Below the pieces are notes generated by a model that saw only the letters and a list, made by a program, of their open reading frames with translations, had not been told where the DNA came from and made no database searches. A program made the position numbers and the translations under genes. A stretch of DNA of 64,000 nt from Gemmatimonadota bacterium. Lineage in GTDB: Bacteria > Gemmatimonadota > Gemmatimonadetes > Gemmatimonadales > Gemmatimonadaceae. The stretch is from the NCBI GenBank assembly GCA_026387915.1, contig JAPLKS010000017.1:248001-312000 (forward strand), in the 5' to 3' direction. Every line of letters begins with the position of its first letter. Positions within the stretch are counted from its first letter, which is position 1. Of this stretch, positions 27,867-37,616 are shown one piece after another.

Positions 27867-30800
27867 TTATCGGTCATAGGCAAGGATTGGCGCCAGCCAT
27901 CGCTCCGTATCGGCCAGCGACATGGTTTTTCGGACTGCGTAGTCCTGTACCTGGTCCTTCTCAATCTTTCCCACTCCAAAATACGACGATTCAGGGCGCC
28001 AAAAGTAGTATCCGCTAACCGCTGAGGTCGGGAGCATCGCAAAACTCTCCGTCAATGTAATGCCGGTCCGCGCGGTGGCGTCGAGCAACGCAAACAGCGT
28101 CGCCTTCTCCGTATGGTCAGGGCAGGCGGGGTACCCCGGCGCGGGGCGGATGCCTTGGTACTGCTCCCGAATGATGGCCGCGTTGTCCAGCTGTTCCTGC
28201 GGCGCGTACCCCCACAGCTCGCGCCGCGTCCGCTCGTGCAAATATTCCGCAAACGCCTCGGCGAGCCGATCCGCGAGTGCTTTGAGCAAAATCGAGTTGT
28301 AGTCGTCGTGTGCGGCTTCGTACGCTGCCACCCGCTCGTCGAGCCCGAGCCCGGTGGTCACGGCGAAGAGTCCCATCCAGTCGCACACACCGCTCGTGGC
28401 ATCCGCCACAAAATCGGCGAGCGCCATATTGGGGCGGCCGTCGGGCTTCACCATCTGCTGGCGGATGGTGTGAATCGTAGCGAGCGGAGCCGCGCCCGCC
28501 GCGCGCGCCGCTTCGTCGGCCCACACCGAAATATCTTCGGCGCCATTGGAGTTGGCGGGAAAGAATCCCACCACGGCCCGGGCGCGAAGCCACTGTTCGT
28601 CCACAATGCGGCGGAGCATGGCCTGCGCGTCATCAAAGAGATTCTTCGCGGCGGCGCCTACCGTGGCATCCTCAAAAATTTCCGGATAATGCCCGGCGAG
28701 TTCCCACGTCTGGAAGAAAGGCGTCCAGTCAATGCGCGGCACGAGGTCGCTGAGTGCTACGTCGTCGAAGGTGCGCACGCCGGTGAAGGTCGGGCGCGGC
28801 ACCGGAACCTGCAGGTTGAGCGCGGGGCGTTTGGCGCGCGCTTCGGCGAGCGACTGCTTGGTGACTTCCTTGCGGCGTTCGGCGCGGGCGACGCGCACCT
28901 CTTCGTACTCCGTGGCGAGGTCGCGCACGAATCCGTCGCGCTGCGTGGCACTGAGTAAGGCGCCCGCCACGCCCACGGCGCGCGAGGCGTCGTGCACGTG
29001 CACCACCGGCCCCGAATAGCCGGGCGCAATTTTCACGGCTGTGTGCACCTTGCTCGTGGTGGCACCACCAATGAGCAGCGGAATCGTGAATCCCTGCCGT
29101 TCCATTTCCTGAGCCACAAACGCCATTTCTTCGAGGGAGGGCGTGATGAGGCCCGAGAGCCCGATGATGTCGGCCTTGGCGTCCACGGCCGCTTCGAGAA
29201 TCTTTGCGCACGGCGTCATGACGCCGAGGTCAATGACTTCGTAGTCGTTGCACTGCAGGACGACGCCCACAATGTTCTTGCCGATGTCGTGCACGTCGCC
29301 CTTGACGGTGGCCATGATGATGCGCCCTTTGGCCTTGTGCTCCGCGCCGCCCGCCGCGAGCCGCGCCGCCTCGATGTAGGGCACAAGGTGGGCCACGGCG
29401 CGCTTCATGACGCGCGCGCTCTTGACCACCTGCGGCAAGAACATCTTGCCGCTGCCGAAGAGATCGCCGACGACGTTCATCCCCGCCATCAGCGGGCCTT
29501 CAATCACATCAATCGGCTGTTCGGCGAGATGGCGCGCTTCTTCGGTGTCGTCCACCACAAAATCGGCGATGCCATGTACCAGTGCGTAGGTGAGCCGCTC
29601 GTGCACTGGCGCGTTGCGCCAGGTGAGATCGGCTCCCTTCTTGCTGGCTTCGCCCTTGACGGAGTCGGCCACTTCGAGCAACCGCTCGGTGGCGTCGGGG
29701 CGGCGGTTGAGGACCACGTCCTCAACACGTTCGAGCACCTGCGGCGGAATATCGGAGTAGAGGGTGAGCGCGCCCGCGTTCACAATCCCCATGTCCATGC
29801 CAGCCGCCACGGCGTGATACAAGAACACCGCGTGGATGGCTTCGCGCACCGGGTTGTTGCCGCGGAACGAAAAACTCACGTTGCTCACGCCGCCGCTCAC
29901 TTTGGCGTATGGCAGCGTGGCTTTGATCTGCCGCGTGGCTTCAATAAAGTCGACGGCGTAGTTGTTGTGCTCTTCGATCCCCGTGCCAATCGCAAAGATG
30001 TTCGGGTCGAAGATGATGTCTTCGGCGGGGAAGCCGACTTGCTCGGTGAGAATCTTGTAGGCGCGCGTGCAGATGGACACTTTGCGCGCGACCGTGTCGG
30101 CCTGCCCCTGCTCGTCGAACGCCATCACAATCACGGCGGCGCCGTAGCGGCGTACGAGCTTGGCCTGCGCAATGAAGGCGTCCTCCCCTTCCTTGAGCGA
30201 GATGGAGTTCACGACCCCTTTGCCCTGCAGGCACTTGAGCCCGGTCTCGATCACGCGCCACTTCGACGAGTCGATCATCACCGGCACGCGCGAGATGGAT
30301 GGCTCGCTCGCTACGAGATTCAGGAAAGTCTGCATGGCGAGCTCGCTGTCGAGCATCGCCTCATCAAAATTGATATCGATGATTACGGCGCCGGCGTCTA
30401 CCTGCTGACGTGCCACCTTGAGTGCGGCGTCGTACTGTCCTTCGAGAATCAGCGTTTTGAACTTGGCGGAGCCCGTAACGTTGGTGCGTTCGCCGATATT
30501 CACAAATGTGGAATCGGCTCCAATAACAAACGGTTCAAGCCCGCTCAGTCGCAGGCGCGGCTCCGGCGCAGCCGGGACGTGCGGCGCCACCCCACGCATC
30601 GACTCGGCGATCGCGCGAATGTGCGCCGGCGTGGTACCGCAGCAACCGCCAACGATGTTGAGCATCCCCGCATCGGCGAACTCTTTCAACACGCCAGCGG
30701 TGAAGGCGGGCGTTTCGTCGTAGCCGCCCATTTCGTTGGGGAGCCCGGCGTTGGGATGCACACTGATGCGGCACGGCGCTACGCGTGCCAGCTCCTGCAC

Positions 30801-31583
30801 GTAGGCGCGCAAATCTTTGGCGCCAAGGGCGCAGTTGAGGCCAATCGAAAATGGATTGGCGTGTGCCAGCGAGGTGAAGAACGCTTCGGTGGTCTGCCCC
30901 GAGAGCGTGCGTCCGCTCGCGTCGGTGATCGTGCCGCTGATCATCACGGGCACACGTTCGCCGAGCGCGTCGAACACTTGCTCAATGGCAAAGAGTGCGG
31001 CCTTGGCGTTGAGCGTGTCGAAGATGGTCTCGACCATCAAGAGGTCGGCACCGCCCGCAAGGAGGGCGCGCGTCGCTTGGTCGTACGCCGTGACGAGGTC
31101 GTCCCAGGTGACGTTGCGGAAGCCCGCGTCTTCGATCTTGGGGGAGATGGACGCCGAGCGCGAGGTCGGGCCAAGGATGCCTGCGACGTAGCGCGGCCGA
31201 CCGTCGCGGGCTTCGAACTCGTCGCAGACGGCGCGTGCGAGGCGTGCACCCGTCTCATTCAACTCGCTGACAATGTCTTCCATGCCGTAGTCGGCCATGG
31301 AAATAGTGGTGGAGTTGAAGGTGCTCGTTTCGATGATGTCCGAGCCCGCTTCGAGATACGAGGCGTGAATGGCGCGGATGGCGTCGGGGCGAGTGAGGAG
31401 CAGGAGATCGTTGTTGCCGCGCAGTTCGCGATGCCAGTTGGCAAAGCGCGCGCCCCGATAGTCGGCCTCGGTAAGGCGGAGTTTCTGGACTTCGGTGCCC
31501 ATGGCGCCGTCGAGCAAGAGGATACGGTCTTGCGCGAGGGCGGGGAGCAGGGCGAGGCGGGTGGCGCGTGTGAAGGCGGTCAT
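27867..31583 (-). CDS. metH: Cobalamin-dependent methionine synthase
   Basis: A full-length 1238-residue MetH. The N-terminal homocysteine domain ends with the zinc cysteines of [14 protein letters not shown]. The pterin-binding domain (about 350-620) has [12 protein letters not shown]. The cobalamin module shows [12 protein letters not shown] (the DxHxxG corrin ligand), and the C-terminal region carries the activation domain that uses SAM and flavodoxin. It methylates homocysteine using methyltetrahydrofolate made by MetF, encoded 57 bp upstream. All five domains appear intact. No cobalamin or SAM riboswitch is evident upstream. Confidence 0.95.
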   Translation of the reverse strand: MTAFTRATRLALLPALAQDRILLLDGAMGTEVQKLRLTEADYRGARFANWHRELRGNNDLLLLTRPDAIRAIHASYLEAGSDIIETSTFNSTTISMADYGMEDIVSELNETGARLARAVCDEFEARDGRPRYVAGILGPTSRSASISPKIEDAGFRNVTWDDLVTAYDQATRALLAGGADLLMVETIFDTLNAKAALFAIEQVFDALGERVPVMISGTITDASGRTLSGQTTEAFFTSLAHANPFSIGLNCALGAKDLRAYVQELARVAPCRISVHPNAGLPNEMGGYDETPAFTAGVLKEFADAGMLNIVGGCCGTTPAHIRAIAESMRGVAPHVPAAPEPRLRLSGLEPFVIGADSTFVNIGERTNVTGSAKFKTLILEGQYDAALKVARQQVDAGAVIIDINFDEAMLDSELAMQTFLNLVASEPSISRVPVMIDSSKWRVIETGLKCLQGKGVVNSISLKEGEDAFIAQAKLVRRYGAAVIVMAFDEQGQADTVARKVSICTRAYKILTEQVGFPAEDIIFDPNIFAIGTGIEEHNNYAVDFIEATRQIKATLPYAKVSGGVSNVSFSFRGNNPVREAIHAVFLYHAVAAGMDMGIVNAGALTLYSDIPPQVLERVEDVVLNRRPDATERLLEVADSVKGEASKKGADLTWRNAPVHERLTYALVHGIADFVVDDTEEARHLAEQPIDVIEGPLMAGMNVVGDLFGSGKMFLPQVVKSARVMKRAVAHLVPYIEAARLAAGGAEHKAKGRIIMATVKGDVHDIGKNIVGVVLQCNDYEVIDLGVMTPCAKILEAAVDAKADIIGLSGLITPSLEEMAFVAQEMERQGFTIPLLIGGATTSKVHTAVKIAPGYSGPVVHVHDASRAVGVAGALLSATQRDGFVRDLATEYEEVRVARAERRKEVTKQSLAEARAKRPALNLQVPVPRPTFTGVRTFDDVALSDLVPRIDWTPFFQTWELAGHYPEIFEDATVGAAAKNLFDDAQAMLRRIVDEQWLRARAVVGFFPANSNGAEDISVWADEAARAAGAAPLATIHTIRQQMVKPDGRPNMALADFVADATSGVCDWMGLFAVTTGLGLDERVAAYEAAHDDYNSILLKALADRLAEAFAEYLHERTRRELWGYAPQEQLDNAAIIREQYQGIRPAPGYPACPDHTEKATLFALLDATARTGITLTESFAMLPTSAVSGYYFWRPESSYFGVGKIEKDQVQDYAVRKTMSLADTERWLAPILAYDR

Positions 31584-31620
31584 TGCGTCTCAGCTGTGCC
31601 GACGCGTCGTCGGCAAACAC

Positions 31621-31674
31621 CCGTTCACTGTCGTGAACGGTTAACGGTTGACCGTTAACGGTTGACCGTTAACG
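31621..31674. repeat. Hairpin plus tandem 14-bp repeat at metF end
   Basis: CCGTTCAC/GTGAACGG forms a perfect 8-bp stem (31621-31640). It abuts two exact copies of TTAACGGTTGACCG (31641-31654, 31655-31668) and a partial third. The repeat encodes the last ten residues and stop of MetF. Related words occur in the hairpin loop at 14589-14603. Confidence 0.75.
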
Positions 31675-32546
31675 TCGGGTGTCGTTGGGCGCAGCCCAAG
31701 GATATGGCACAGCGCGTACGTCAGGTCCGCGCGGTTGAGCGTGTAGAAGTGGAACTCGGTCACGCCCGAGTCGGCGAGCCGTTGGCACTGTTCGGCCGCA
31801 TACGTCGCGGCGACCAGTTTGCGCGTTTCGGTGTCGTGCTCGAGCCCTTCGAACAGCGTAGCCATGGCGCGCGGCACACTCGCGCCAGCGCTGGCCGCAA
31901 ATTTCTGCATCGAGGCAAAGTTCGTGACCGGCATAATCCCCGGCACAATCGGCACGGTGATCCCCGCTTTGCGAGCGCGGTCGACAAACTTGATATAGGT
32001 CCAGTTATCGAAGAAAAACTGGGTGATCGCACGCGTAGCACCCGCGTCGATTTTGCGTTTGAGATTGTCGAGCTCGCGATCGAGCGAGGTGGAGTCCGGG
32101 TGCCCTTCGGGGAAGGTGGCCACGCTGATTTCAAAATCGTGGCGCGCCTTGAGTCCGCTCACGAGGTCTGAGGCGTAGGCGTAGCCGTTCGGCGTGGGCG
32201 TATAGTGCGGCTCAGAAGAGGCCGGCGGGTCGCCGCGCAGCGCCACAATGTGGCGCACGCCGCTCGTCCAGTAGTCGTCGGCGACCTCGTCCAACTCGGC
32301 GCGCGTGGCGCCCACGCAGGTGAGATGCGCGGCCGGCTGCAGTGTGGTTTCGCTGAGTATGCGGTGCACGGTGTTGTGCGTGCGTTCGCGCGTGGAGCCA
32401 CCCGCCCCGTAGGTGACCGACACAAAGCGTGGCGCGAGTGGCTCAAGCCGTTTGACGGCGCGCCAGAGGTTCTCTTCCATCTCCGCAGTTTTGGGAGGGA
32501 AGAACTCGAAGGAGACCTGAAACGGCTGGCTGAGCGGAAGCGACAT
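31641..32546 (-). CDS. metF: 5,10-methylenetetrahydrofolate reductase
   Basis: A 301-residue MetF that reduces methylene-THF to methyl-THF for MetH, using bound FAD. The N-terminus VSFEFFPPKTAEMEENLW, then VSVTYGAGGSTRERT, LTCVGATRAELD and ALRGDPP are diagnostic. The ATG at 32544-32546 is chosen because the upstream extension to 32645 lacks family similarity. The last residues (VNGQPLTVNR) come from a 14-bp tandem repeat and are probably not ancestral. The gene heads a metF-metH-EAL transcript. Its upstream region shares 286 bp with a divergent MFS gene. Confidence 0.93.
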   Translation of the reverse strand: MSLPLSQPFQVSFEFFPPKTAEMEENLWRAVKRLEPLAPRFVSVTYGAGGSTRERTHNTVHRILSETTLQPAAHLTCVGATRAELDEVADDYWTSGVRHIVALRGDPPASSEPHYTPTPNGYAYASDLVSGLKARHDFEISVATFPEGHPDSTSLDRELDNLKRKIDAGATRAITQFFFDNWTYIKFVDRARKAGITVPIVPGIMPVTNFASMQKFAASAGASVPRAMATLFEGLEHDTETRKLVAATYAAEQCQRLADSGVTEFHFYTLNRADLTYALCHILGLRPTTPDVNGQPLTVNR

Positions 32547-32668
32547 GGCGGATACCGACGAAAAATGCCCGGTGCGATGAGGCGCCACGGGCTGGCGCTT
32601 TAGCAGAATATTTAACGTGGCCGCAAGTTGCCTCGAAATCGCCACGAATCAATTGTCTATATCAATAT

Positions 32669-32684
32669 ATCCGGATGAACGGAT
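32669..32684. promoter_or_regulatory. Inverted repeat ATCCG-N6-CGGAT, possible methionine-regulon operator
   Basis: This imperfect palindrome sits in the metF/MFS divergent region in an otherwise A/T-rich segment. The minus strand also reads two direct TCATCCG words 8 bp apart. Many bacteria regulate metF/metH with ArsR-type SahR or other repressors; whether this is such a site is inference. Confidence 0.35.
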
Positions 32685-32694
32685 GATGCAAGGG

Positions 32695-32748
32695 GGCAGG
32701 CGGCGGGCGAACCCGAGTCGCTCTGCCGCAGGACCAAAATGCAGGTCC
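32695..32748 (+). ncRNA. Candidate structured leader RNA upstream of MFS gene
   Basis: Read on the plus strand, GGCAG (32695-32699) pairs with CTGCC (32723-32727), enclosing CGGG-CGAA-CCCG (32704-32715). A second stem, GGACC/GGTCC (32731-32748), follows with an 8-nt loop. The 3' boundary lies 83 bp before the MFS ATG. It matches no riboswitch class I know. It could also be chance pairing in G+C-rich DNA. Confidence 0.3.
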
Positions 32749-32831
32749 CTGAGCGATGACCACACACTGCGGTAACTGGCGCAGGGCGATCCGACGCCGC
32801 AGAATACCGTCTAAAACCTCAATCAGCTTAA

Positions 32832-34118
32832 ATGAAACACGTCCCCGCCAAAGCTCGGCGTCATCTGATTCCCTTCATGTTCCTGCTGTATGTCGTCTCG
32901 TACCTCGACCGGATCAACGTCGGGTTCGCGGCGCTCCGGATGAACGCTGACCTTGGGTTTACGCCGGCCGTCTATGGGCTCGGCGCCGGGATCTTCTTCC
33001 TCGGCTACAGCTTGCTCGAGGTGCCGAGCAATCTGATCCTCGAGCGGGTGGGAGCGAGGGCGTGGATCGCGCGTATCATGATCACCTGGGGCGTGATCTC
33101 TGCTGGCATGATGTTCGTCACGACCCCCGCGAGCTTCTATGCTCTCCGATTGCTGCTCGGAATTGCGGAGGCTGGTTTTTTTCCAGGGATGATCCTCTAC
33201 CTGACCTATTGGTTTCCGGCCGCCGAGCGTGCGCGGGCCATGGCGCTGTTTATTACGTCGACGGCCATGGCTGGAATCATTGGCGGGCCGATTTCAGGAT
33301 TTCTCCTGTCGATGGACGGTGCGTTGGGACTGAGGGGATGGCAGTTGCTCTTCCTTGCTGAGGGGCTTCCGGCCGTGCTGCTCGGGTTCGTCGTGTGGCG
33401 GGTGCTGCCCAATGGTCCAGCAGAAGCGACGTGGCTCACGACGGAGGAGAAAGCGTGGCTCATCGAACGACTCAGGACCGAGCGAGAGGCGAAAGACAAC
33501 ACGCGCCATTTCACCTTACGCGAGGCATTGCTGGAGCCCCGCGTGTTCCTGCTCGGTCTCCTGTACTTTTGCTTGACCATGGGGATCTACGGAATTGGTT
33601 TTTGGCTGCCGCAGCTCCTCAGGCAGTTCTCCCAAGGAGGAGATGCCGCGATCGGCGTATTGTCGGCGATTCCGTATATCGCGGCAGCGGTGGCCATGGT
33701 GGTTATTGCCCGACACTCGGATAAAACCGGGGAGCGGCGATGGCACATCGCCTTGTCAGCCTTTGCCGGTTCACTCGGCATGGCGATCAGTGCAGTGGCA
33801 ACGACGCCCACGGTGGTGCTTGCCGCCATCTCGCTCGCCGCGATTGGGATTTGGGGCGCGCTCGGTACCTTCTGGACTCTGCCGACGGCTTTTCTTAGTG
33901 GAACCGCGGCTGCCGGTGCCATTGCCTTGATTAATGCGATCGGCAATATCGGCGGCTTTGCGAGCCCGTATCTGATCGGGCTGGTGCGTGGTCAAACCGA
34001 CTCGTTCACCGCCGCGTGGCTACTGCTGAGCGCGTGCCTTGGGGTCGGTGGAGTGTTGGTGCTCAACATCCGACTCGGGGGTGCTGGGCCATCGAGGAGG
34101 GAGGCAGGAAGCCGCTAG
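32832..34118 (+). CDS. MFS transporter, anion:cation symporter type
   Basis: A 428-residue carrier with 12 TM helices. The opening helix with YVVSYLDRINVGFAAL, the loop FFLGYSLLEVPSNLILERVG, and RLLLGIAEAGFFPGMI are the signature of the ACS (phthalate/tartrate/glucarate-like) subfamily, which imports organic anions. No catabolic genes lie beside it, so the substrate is unknown. It is divergent from metF. The ATG at 32832 follows an A/T-rich leader with a weak ribosome-binding site. Its codon choice looks a little less uniform than neighbouring genes, which may hint at transfer, but this is an impression. Confidence 0.88.
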   Translation: MKHVPAKARRHLIPFMFLLYVVSYLDRINVGFAALRMNADLGFTPAVYGLGAGIFFLGYSLLEVPSNLILERVGARAWIARIMITWGVISAGMMFVTTPASFYALRLLLGIAEAGFFPGMILYLTYWFPAAERARAMALFITSTAMAGIIGGPISGFLLSMDGALGLRGWQLLFLAEGLPAVLLGFVVWRVLPNGPAEATWLTTEEKAWLIERLRTEREAKDNTRHFTLREALLEPRVFLLGLLYFCLTMGIYGIGFWLPQLLRQFSQGGDAAIGVLSAIPYIAAAVAMVVIARHSDKTGERRWHIALSAFAGSLGMAISAVATTPTVVLAAISLAAIGIWGALGTFWTLPTAFLSGTAAAGAIALINAIGNIGGFASPYLIGLVRGQTDSFTAAWLLLSACLGVGGVLVLNIRLGGAGPSRREAGSR

Positions 34119-34239
34119 GCATCTGGAGTCAGCTGGGGCTCTTCAAACAGTGACACCGTTTGCCCTGTCCAACCGTACTGGTACCAAGCTGGCCCCGCCA
34201 CACACCTTCCGGTGCGTGGCTTCTCCCCCGCCACCACCC

Positions 34240-36705
34240 ATGCCTGACTCCCAGACGAGCGCCCTCTTTTCCCTGTCGGCGCTGCGCCAAGATCTGCGGT
34301 TCGCCCGACGGATGCTGGTGAAGAGTCCGCTCTTTACCGGCATTGTTGTGCTCACGCTGGCGCTCGGTATTGGGCTCAATGCGGCCGTGTTTTCGGCGGT
34401 GGAAGCGTTGCTCCTGCGCCCGCTCCCCGGCGCGCGGGAAGCCAGCGAACTCGTGCAAGTGTATCGTAGTTGGCCCAACGAACCGTACGGCAGCAACAGC
34501 GTCCTGCACTTTTGGGACGTTCGCCGCCGTGCCACCGATGTGTTCGCGGGCACGGCCGCTTGGTCTTTCGGCTACATGAACGTCTCGACCGGTGAGCGGC
34601 CGGTGCGGCTGCTCGGTCAGATCGTGTCAGCCGATTTTTTCTCGGTGCTTGGCGTGAATGCGGTGCGTGGTCGCACGTTCGTCCCAGCGGAGGATGAGGG
34701 ACGTGGCGCCCATCCGGTGGCGGTGCTGAGCGACGGCGGATGGCAATCGATTTTCGGTGGCGATCCCAATGTGGTGGGACGCAAATTGCTGGTGAACGGG
34801 CAGAGTACCGAGATTATTGGTGTTGCGCCACCGGACTTCCGCGGGCCGCTCCCGCTCGCCATGCCGGCGCTCTGGATGCCGTTGATGCAGCTCAAACAAC
34901 TGCAGCCTGCAGCCGAATTTGATAGCCGCGGCAATAATTTTATGAACATAATTGCGCGGTTGCGGCCCGGCATCTCGTTGGCGCAGGGGCGCGCGCGCAT
35001 GAGTGCGATTAGCCGCGACCTGCGCACGGAGTTTCCGGAGGAGTATGAGAAGAGTGACATTCTTCTCGTGCGGCAAGTTGACGCCGGGATTCATCCGTCA
35101 ATGCGCGACGCACAGGTTGGGATGAGCGCGGTCGTGATGGTTGTCGTTTTCCTGCTCCTCCTCATTGCGTGTGTGAATGTGGCGAACCTGTTTCTGGCGC
35201 GTGCGCGCGACCGTGCCCGTGAAATGGCCATTCGTCTCGCGCTCGGCGCTCGGCGTAGCGCGTTGGTGCGACAGTTGCTCGTGGAGAGCCTGCTCTTTTC
35301 GGTGGTCGCGGGCGCGGCGGGTTTGTTGCTGGCCTGGGGAACGATCACCCTCGGCAACGGCATCACGTTGCCCGTCGATGCGGATTTTCGTCCTGATTTT
35401 CGACTGAGCCCGCTGGTGCTGACCTTTTCGCTCGCCGTGACGATGCTGACCGGCGTGCTGTTTGGTCTCGCACCCGCGCTGCAGGCCACGCGCCCCGAAC
35501 TCATTCCGGCACTCAAGGGAGAGGCTCCCGCCGGCGGCGGTCGTTCTCGGATGACGCGAGGGCTCGTGGTGGCGCAGATGGCGCTCTCGATGGTGCTGCT
35601 TGTCTGCTCAGGGCTCTTCCTCGCGAATCTCCGCAACGCGACGAGCGTGGACAAAGGATTTCAGGGCGGGAATCTGTTGCTGGGCGATCTCGACCCAGGG
35701 TTACAGGGGTACTCGCGCTCCGCCACGGAAATTTTCTACCGGCAGCTCACCGAACGGCTCGCGGCAAATCCCGCGATTCGCTCGGTGGGAATGGCCGATG
35801 TCATGCCGCTCGGAACGTCGAACGACACGCGTGGTGTCGAGATCCCCGGCTACGTGCCGGCCAAGGGTGAAGGGATGTCGATCGCGACGTCTGCTGTGAG
35901 TCCCGGCTATTTCCGCACGATGGGGATTCCGTTGACCAAGGGGCGGGAGTTTACCCCGCAGGATGACAGCAACGCGGTGCACGCCCTCGTGGTGAACCAG
36001 CGATTTGCCGATCGCTTTTGGCCAGGCCAAGACGCGTTAGGGCGCACCGTGCACAACGGCAGGCGCGACTACACGGTCATCGGCGTGGTGCCCACGGGGC
36101 GCTACCGGAGCCTCGGCGAGGCCCCGACGGAGTTCATGTGGTTCGCGCAGGCGCAGAGTTGGTCATCGCATATGACAGTCGTGCTACGCACGGTCGGCGA
36201 GCCGAATTCAATGATCGCGACGCTCCGCAATGAAGTAACCGCGCTCGACGCGAATCTTCCCTTGAGCGACATTCGTTCTATGGATCGGCACCTCGGCTAC
36301 ACCATGCTTCCCGCACGCGTCACCGGCGCGGCGCTCGGCGTGTTCGGCGTGCTCGGGCTGCTCCTGGCCTCTGTTGGCATGTACGGCGTGATGGCATACT
36401 CGGTGTCGCAGCGGACGCGAGAGATTGGGATTCGCATGGCCATCGGCGCGTCGCCGGCGGATGTGATTCGGCTGGTGATGCGGCAGGGTCTCACGCTTGT
36501 ATTGATTGGCACTGCGATTGGTCTTGTTGGCGCGTTAGGCGCATCGCGACTGCTCGGGAGCATTCTCTACGGTGGCAGTGCGCTCGATCCGCTGACGTTC
36601 GTATTGGTACCGCTCGTGCTCATTGGTGTGGCCGCCGCCGCGACATACGTGCCTGCTCGTCGCGCTGCGGCGGTTGACCCCGCCATCACTCTTCGGTCGG
36701 ACTAA
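34240..36705 (+). CDS. Duplicated MacB/FtsX-type ABC permease (ADOP family)
   Basis: An 821-residue permease of the Acidobacterial duplicated orphan type. A MacB periplasmic core plus FtsX domain (about 20-440) is followed by a second copy (about 450-821). Motifs: DLRFARRMLVKSPLFTGIVV at the start, NVANLFLARARDRAREMAIR before the first FtsX core, SQRTREIGIRMAIGA in the second, and ARRAAAVDPAITLRSD at the end. These exporters need a separate ATPase and often an adaptor. Here none is adjacent; an adaptor-ATPase pair occurs at 40764-42732. An IS begins one base after its stop. The start at 34240 (MPDSQTSALFSL) is preferred to an upstream frame. Confidence 0.9.
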   Translation: MPDSQTSALFSLSALRQDLRFARRMLVKSPLFTGIVVLTLALGIGLNAAVFSAVEALLLRPLPGAREASELVQVYRSWPNEPYGSNSVLHFWDVRRRATDVFAGTAAWSFGYMNVSTGERPVRLLGQIVSADFFSVLGVNAVRGRTFVPAEDEGRGAHPVAVLSDGGWQSIFGGDPNVVGRKLLVNGQSTEIIGVAPPDFRGPLPLAMPALWMPLMQLKQLQPAAEFDSRGNNFMNIIARLRPGISLAQGRARMSAISRDLRTEFPEEYEKSDILLVRQVDAGIHPSMRDAQVGMSAVVMVVVFLLLLIACVNVANLFLARARDRAREMAIRLALGARRSALVRQLLVESLLFSVVAGAAGLLLAWGTITLGNGITLPVDADFRPDFRLSPLVLTFSLAVTMLTGVLFGLAPALQATRPELIPALKGEAPAGGGRSRMTRGLVVAQMALSMVLLVCSGLFLANLRNATSVDKGFQGGNLLLGDLDPGLQGYSRSATEIFYRQLTERLAANPAIRSVGMADVMPLGTSNDTRGVEIPGYVPAKGEGMSIATSAVSPGYFRTMGIPLTKGREFTPQDDSNAVHALVVNQRFADRFWPGQDALGRTVHNGRRDYTVIGVVPTGRYRSLGEAPTEFMWFAQAQSWSSHMTVVLRTVGEPNSMIATLRNEVTALDANLPLSDIRSMDRHLGYTMLPARVTGAALGVFGVLGLLLASVGMYGVMAYSVSQRTREIGIRMAIGASPADVIRLVMRQGLTLVLIGTAIGLVGALGASRLLGSILYGGSALDPLTFVLVPLVLIGVAAAATYVPARRAAAVDPAITLRSD

Positions 36706-37520
36706 GAGCGCATTTCATAACTTCGCGACGTAGTACCAGCAGATGAGCGCGCAGCCGAGATGCAGGAAGCCCGAGTAGTGCGAGGCCCAGCGGTCGTAGC
36801 GCAAGATGAGGCGCCGTTGCCGATTGAGCCACGCAAAAGTGCGCTCGACGACCCAGCGATGCCGACCTAGGCGCTCCCTCGACTCGATGCCCCGACGAGC
36901 GATGCGGTGCTTGATGCCGCGCGTCCGGCACGCGTCCCGACACTTCCGGAAGTCGTAGCCCTTGTCCGCATGGGCCTTGCCCGGACGGTGGCGCGGTCGA
37001 CCGGGGCCGCGACGTTTCAGGGCGGGAATCGCTTCCAGCATTTCCTCGAACAACTGGCAATCGTTGACGTTCGCCTTGGTCAGGCGGACCGCGAGGGGAA
37101 CGCCTTTGGCGTCGACCACAAGATGGCGTTTGCAGCCCGGACGGCCCTTGTCCGTCGGGTTCGGGCCGGTGATGTTGCCCCCCTTTTCGCCGCCACCGTC
37201 GAGCTGTCGATGGCCACGCGGTCCCAGTCGATCTCGTCCGCCCACGCCAACTCCTGCAACAGCAGCGCATGGAGTCGTCGCCAAATCCCGCGCTTCGTCC
37301 AACTCCGAAACCGCCGCCAGCACGTCGACCCACTCCCGCACCCCATTTCCAGCGGGAGCAACTGCCACGGCAGCCCGGTGCGCAGCACGAAGAGAATACC
37401 GGTGAAGACTTGCTTGTTGCTCACGCGCGGTCGTCCGCCCGCCTTGCCCGGCTTCCGTTCCTTGGGCAACAACGGCTCTACGACCGCCCACAGCGCATCG
37501 TCGAGAAGAGGTTTCATATC
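36706..37520 (-). mobile_element. IS5-family (IS427-like) insertion sequence
   Basis: The element contains one transposase gene needing a -1 frameshift. Its downstream end reads GAGCGCATTTCATAAC on the plus strand from 36706, typical of IS427-group termini, and it abuts the TAA stop of the permease. I could not find a matching inverted terminus beyond the transposase start, so the right boundary is approximate and may be degraded. Confidence 0.7.
36715..37517 (-). CDS. IS5-family transposase expressed by -1 frameshift
   Basis: Two overlapping frames together make a 267-residue DDE transposase. Frame A starts at the ATG 37515-37517 (MKPLLDDALWAVVEPLLP) and contains the first catalytic Asp in VAIDSST. 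Frame B supplies GPNPTDKGRPG, HADKGYD (second Asp) and VVERTFAWLNR (Glu). The switch is at an A4G6 run (37178-37187 on the plus strand). After the GGG codon the ribosome must slip back one base, giving AAKRG-GN. This is the standard IS427-group expression mode rather than a disabling mutation, and both frames are otherwise open. It is probably functional if the termini are intact. Confidence 0.8.
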
Positions 37521-37616
37521 CTACTGACGACGCACGGGTTACTTCTGCACGACTCTCGCTGCGGATGCTCGTGGCGGCGCGACAGGGGCGCCGCGCCGCC
37601 ACGACCTGCATTCCGA

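Noticed and set aside
28992-31658. An 888-codon plus-strand frame opposite metH
   Set aside because: MetH is complete and conserved on the minus strand; the antisense frame has no domains and biased His/Gly/Arg content.
32547-32831. SAM, SAH or cobalamin riboswitch upstream of metF
   Set aside because: No conserved core of any of these classes is visible on the minus strand; I keep only operator-like and generic stem signals.
36715-37517. Transposase pseudogene caused by a frameshift mutation
   Set aside because: The break falls at an A4G6 run at the position where this IS group normally uses programmed -1 frameshifting, and all catalytic residues remain.
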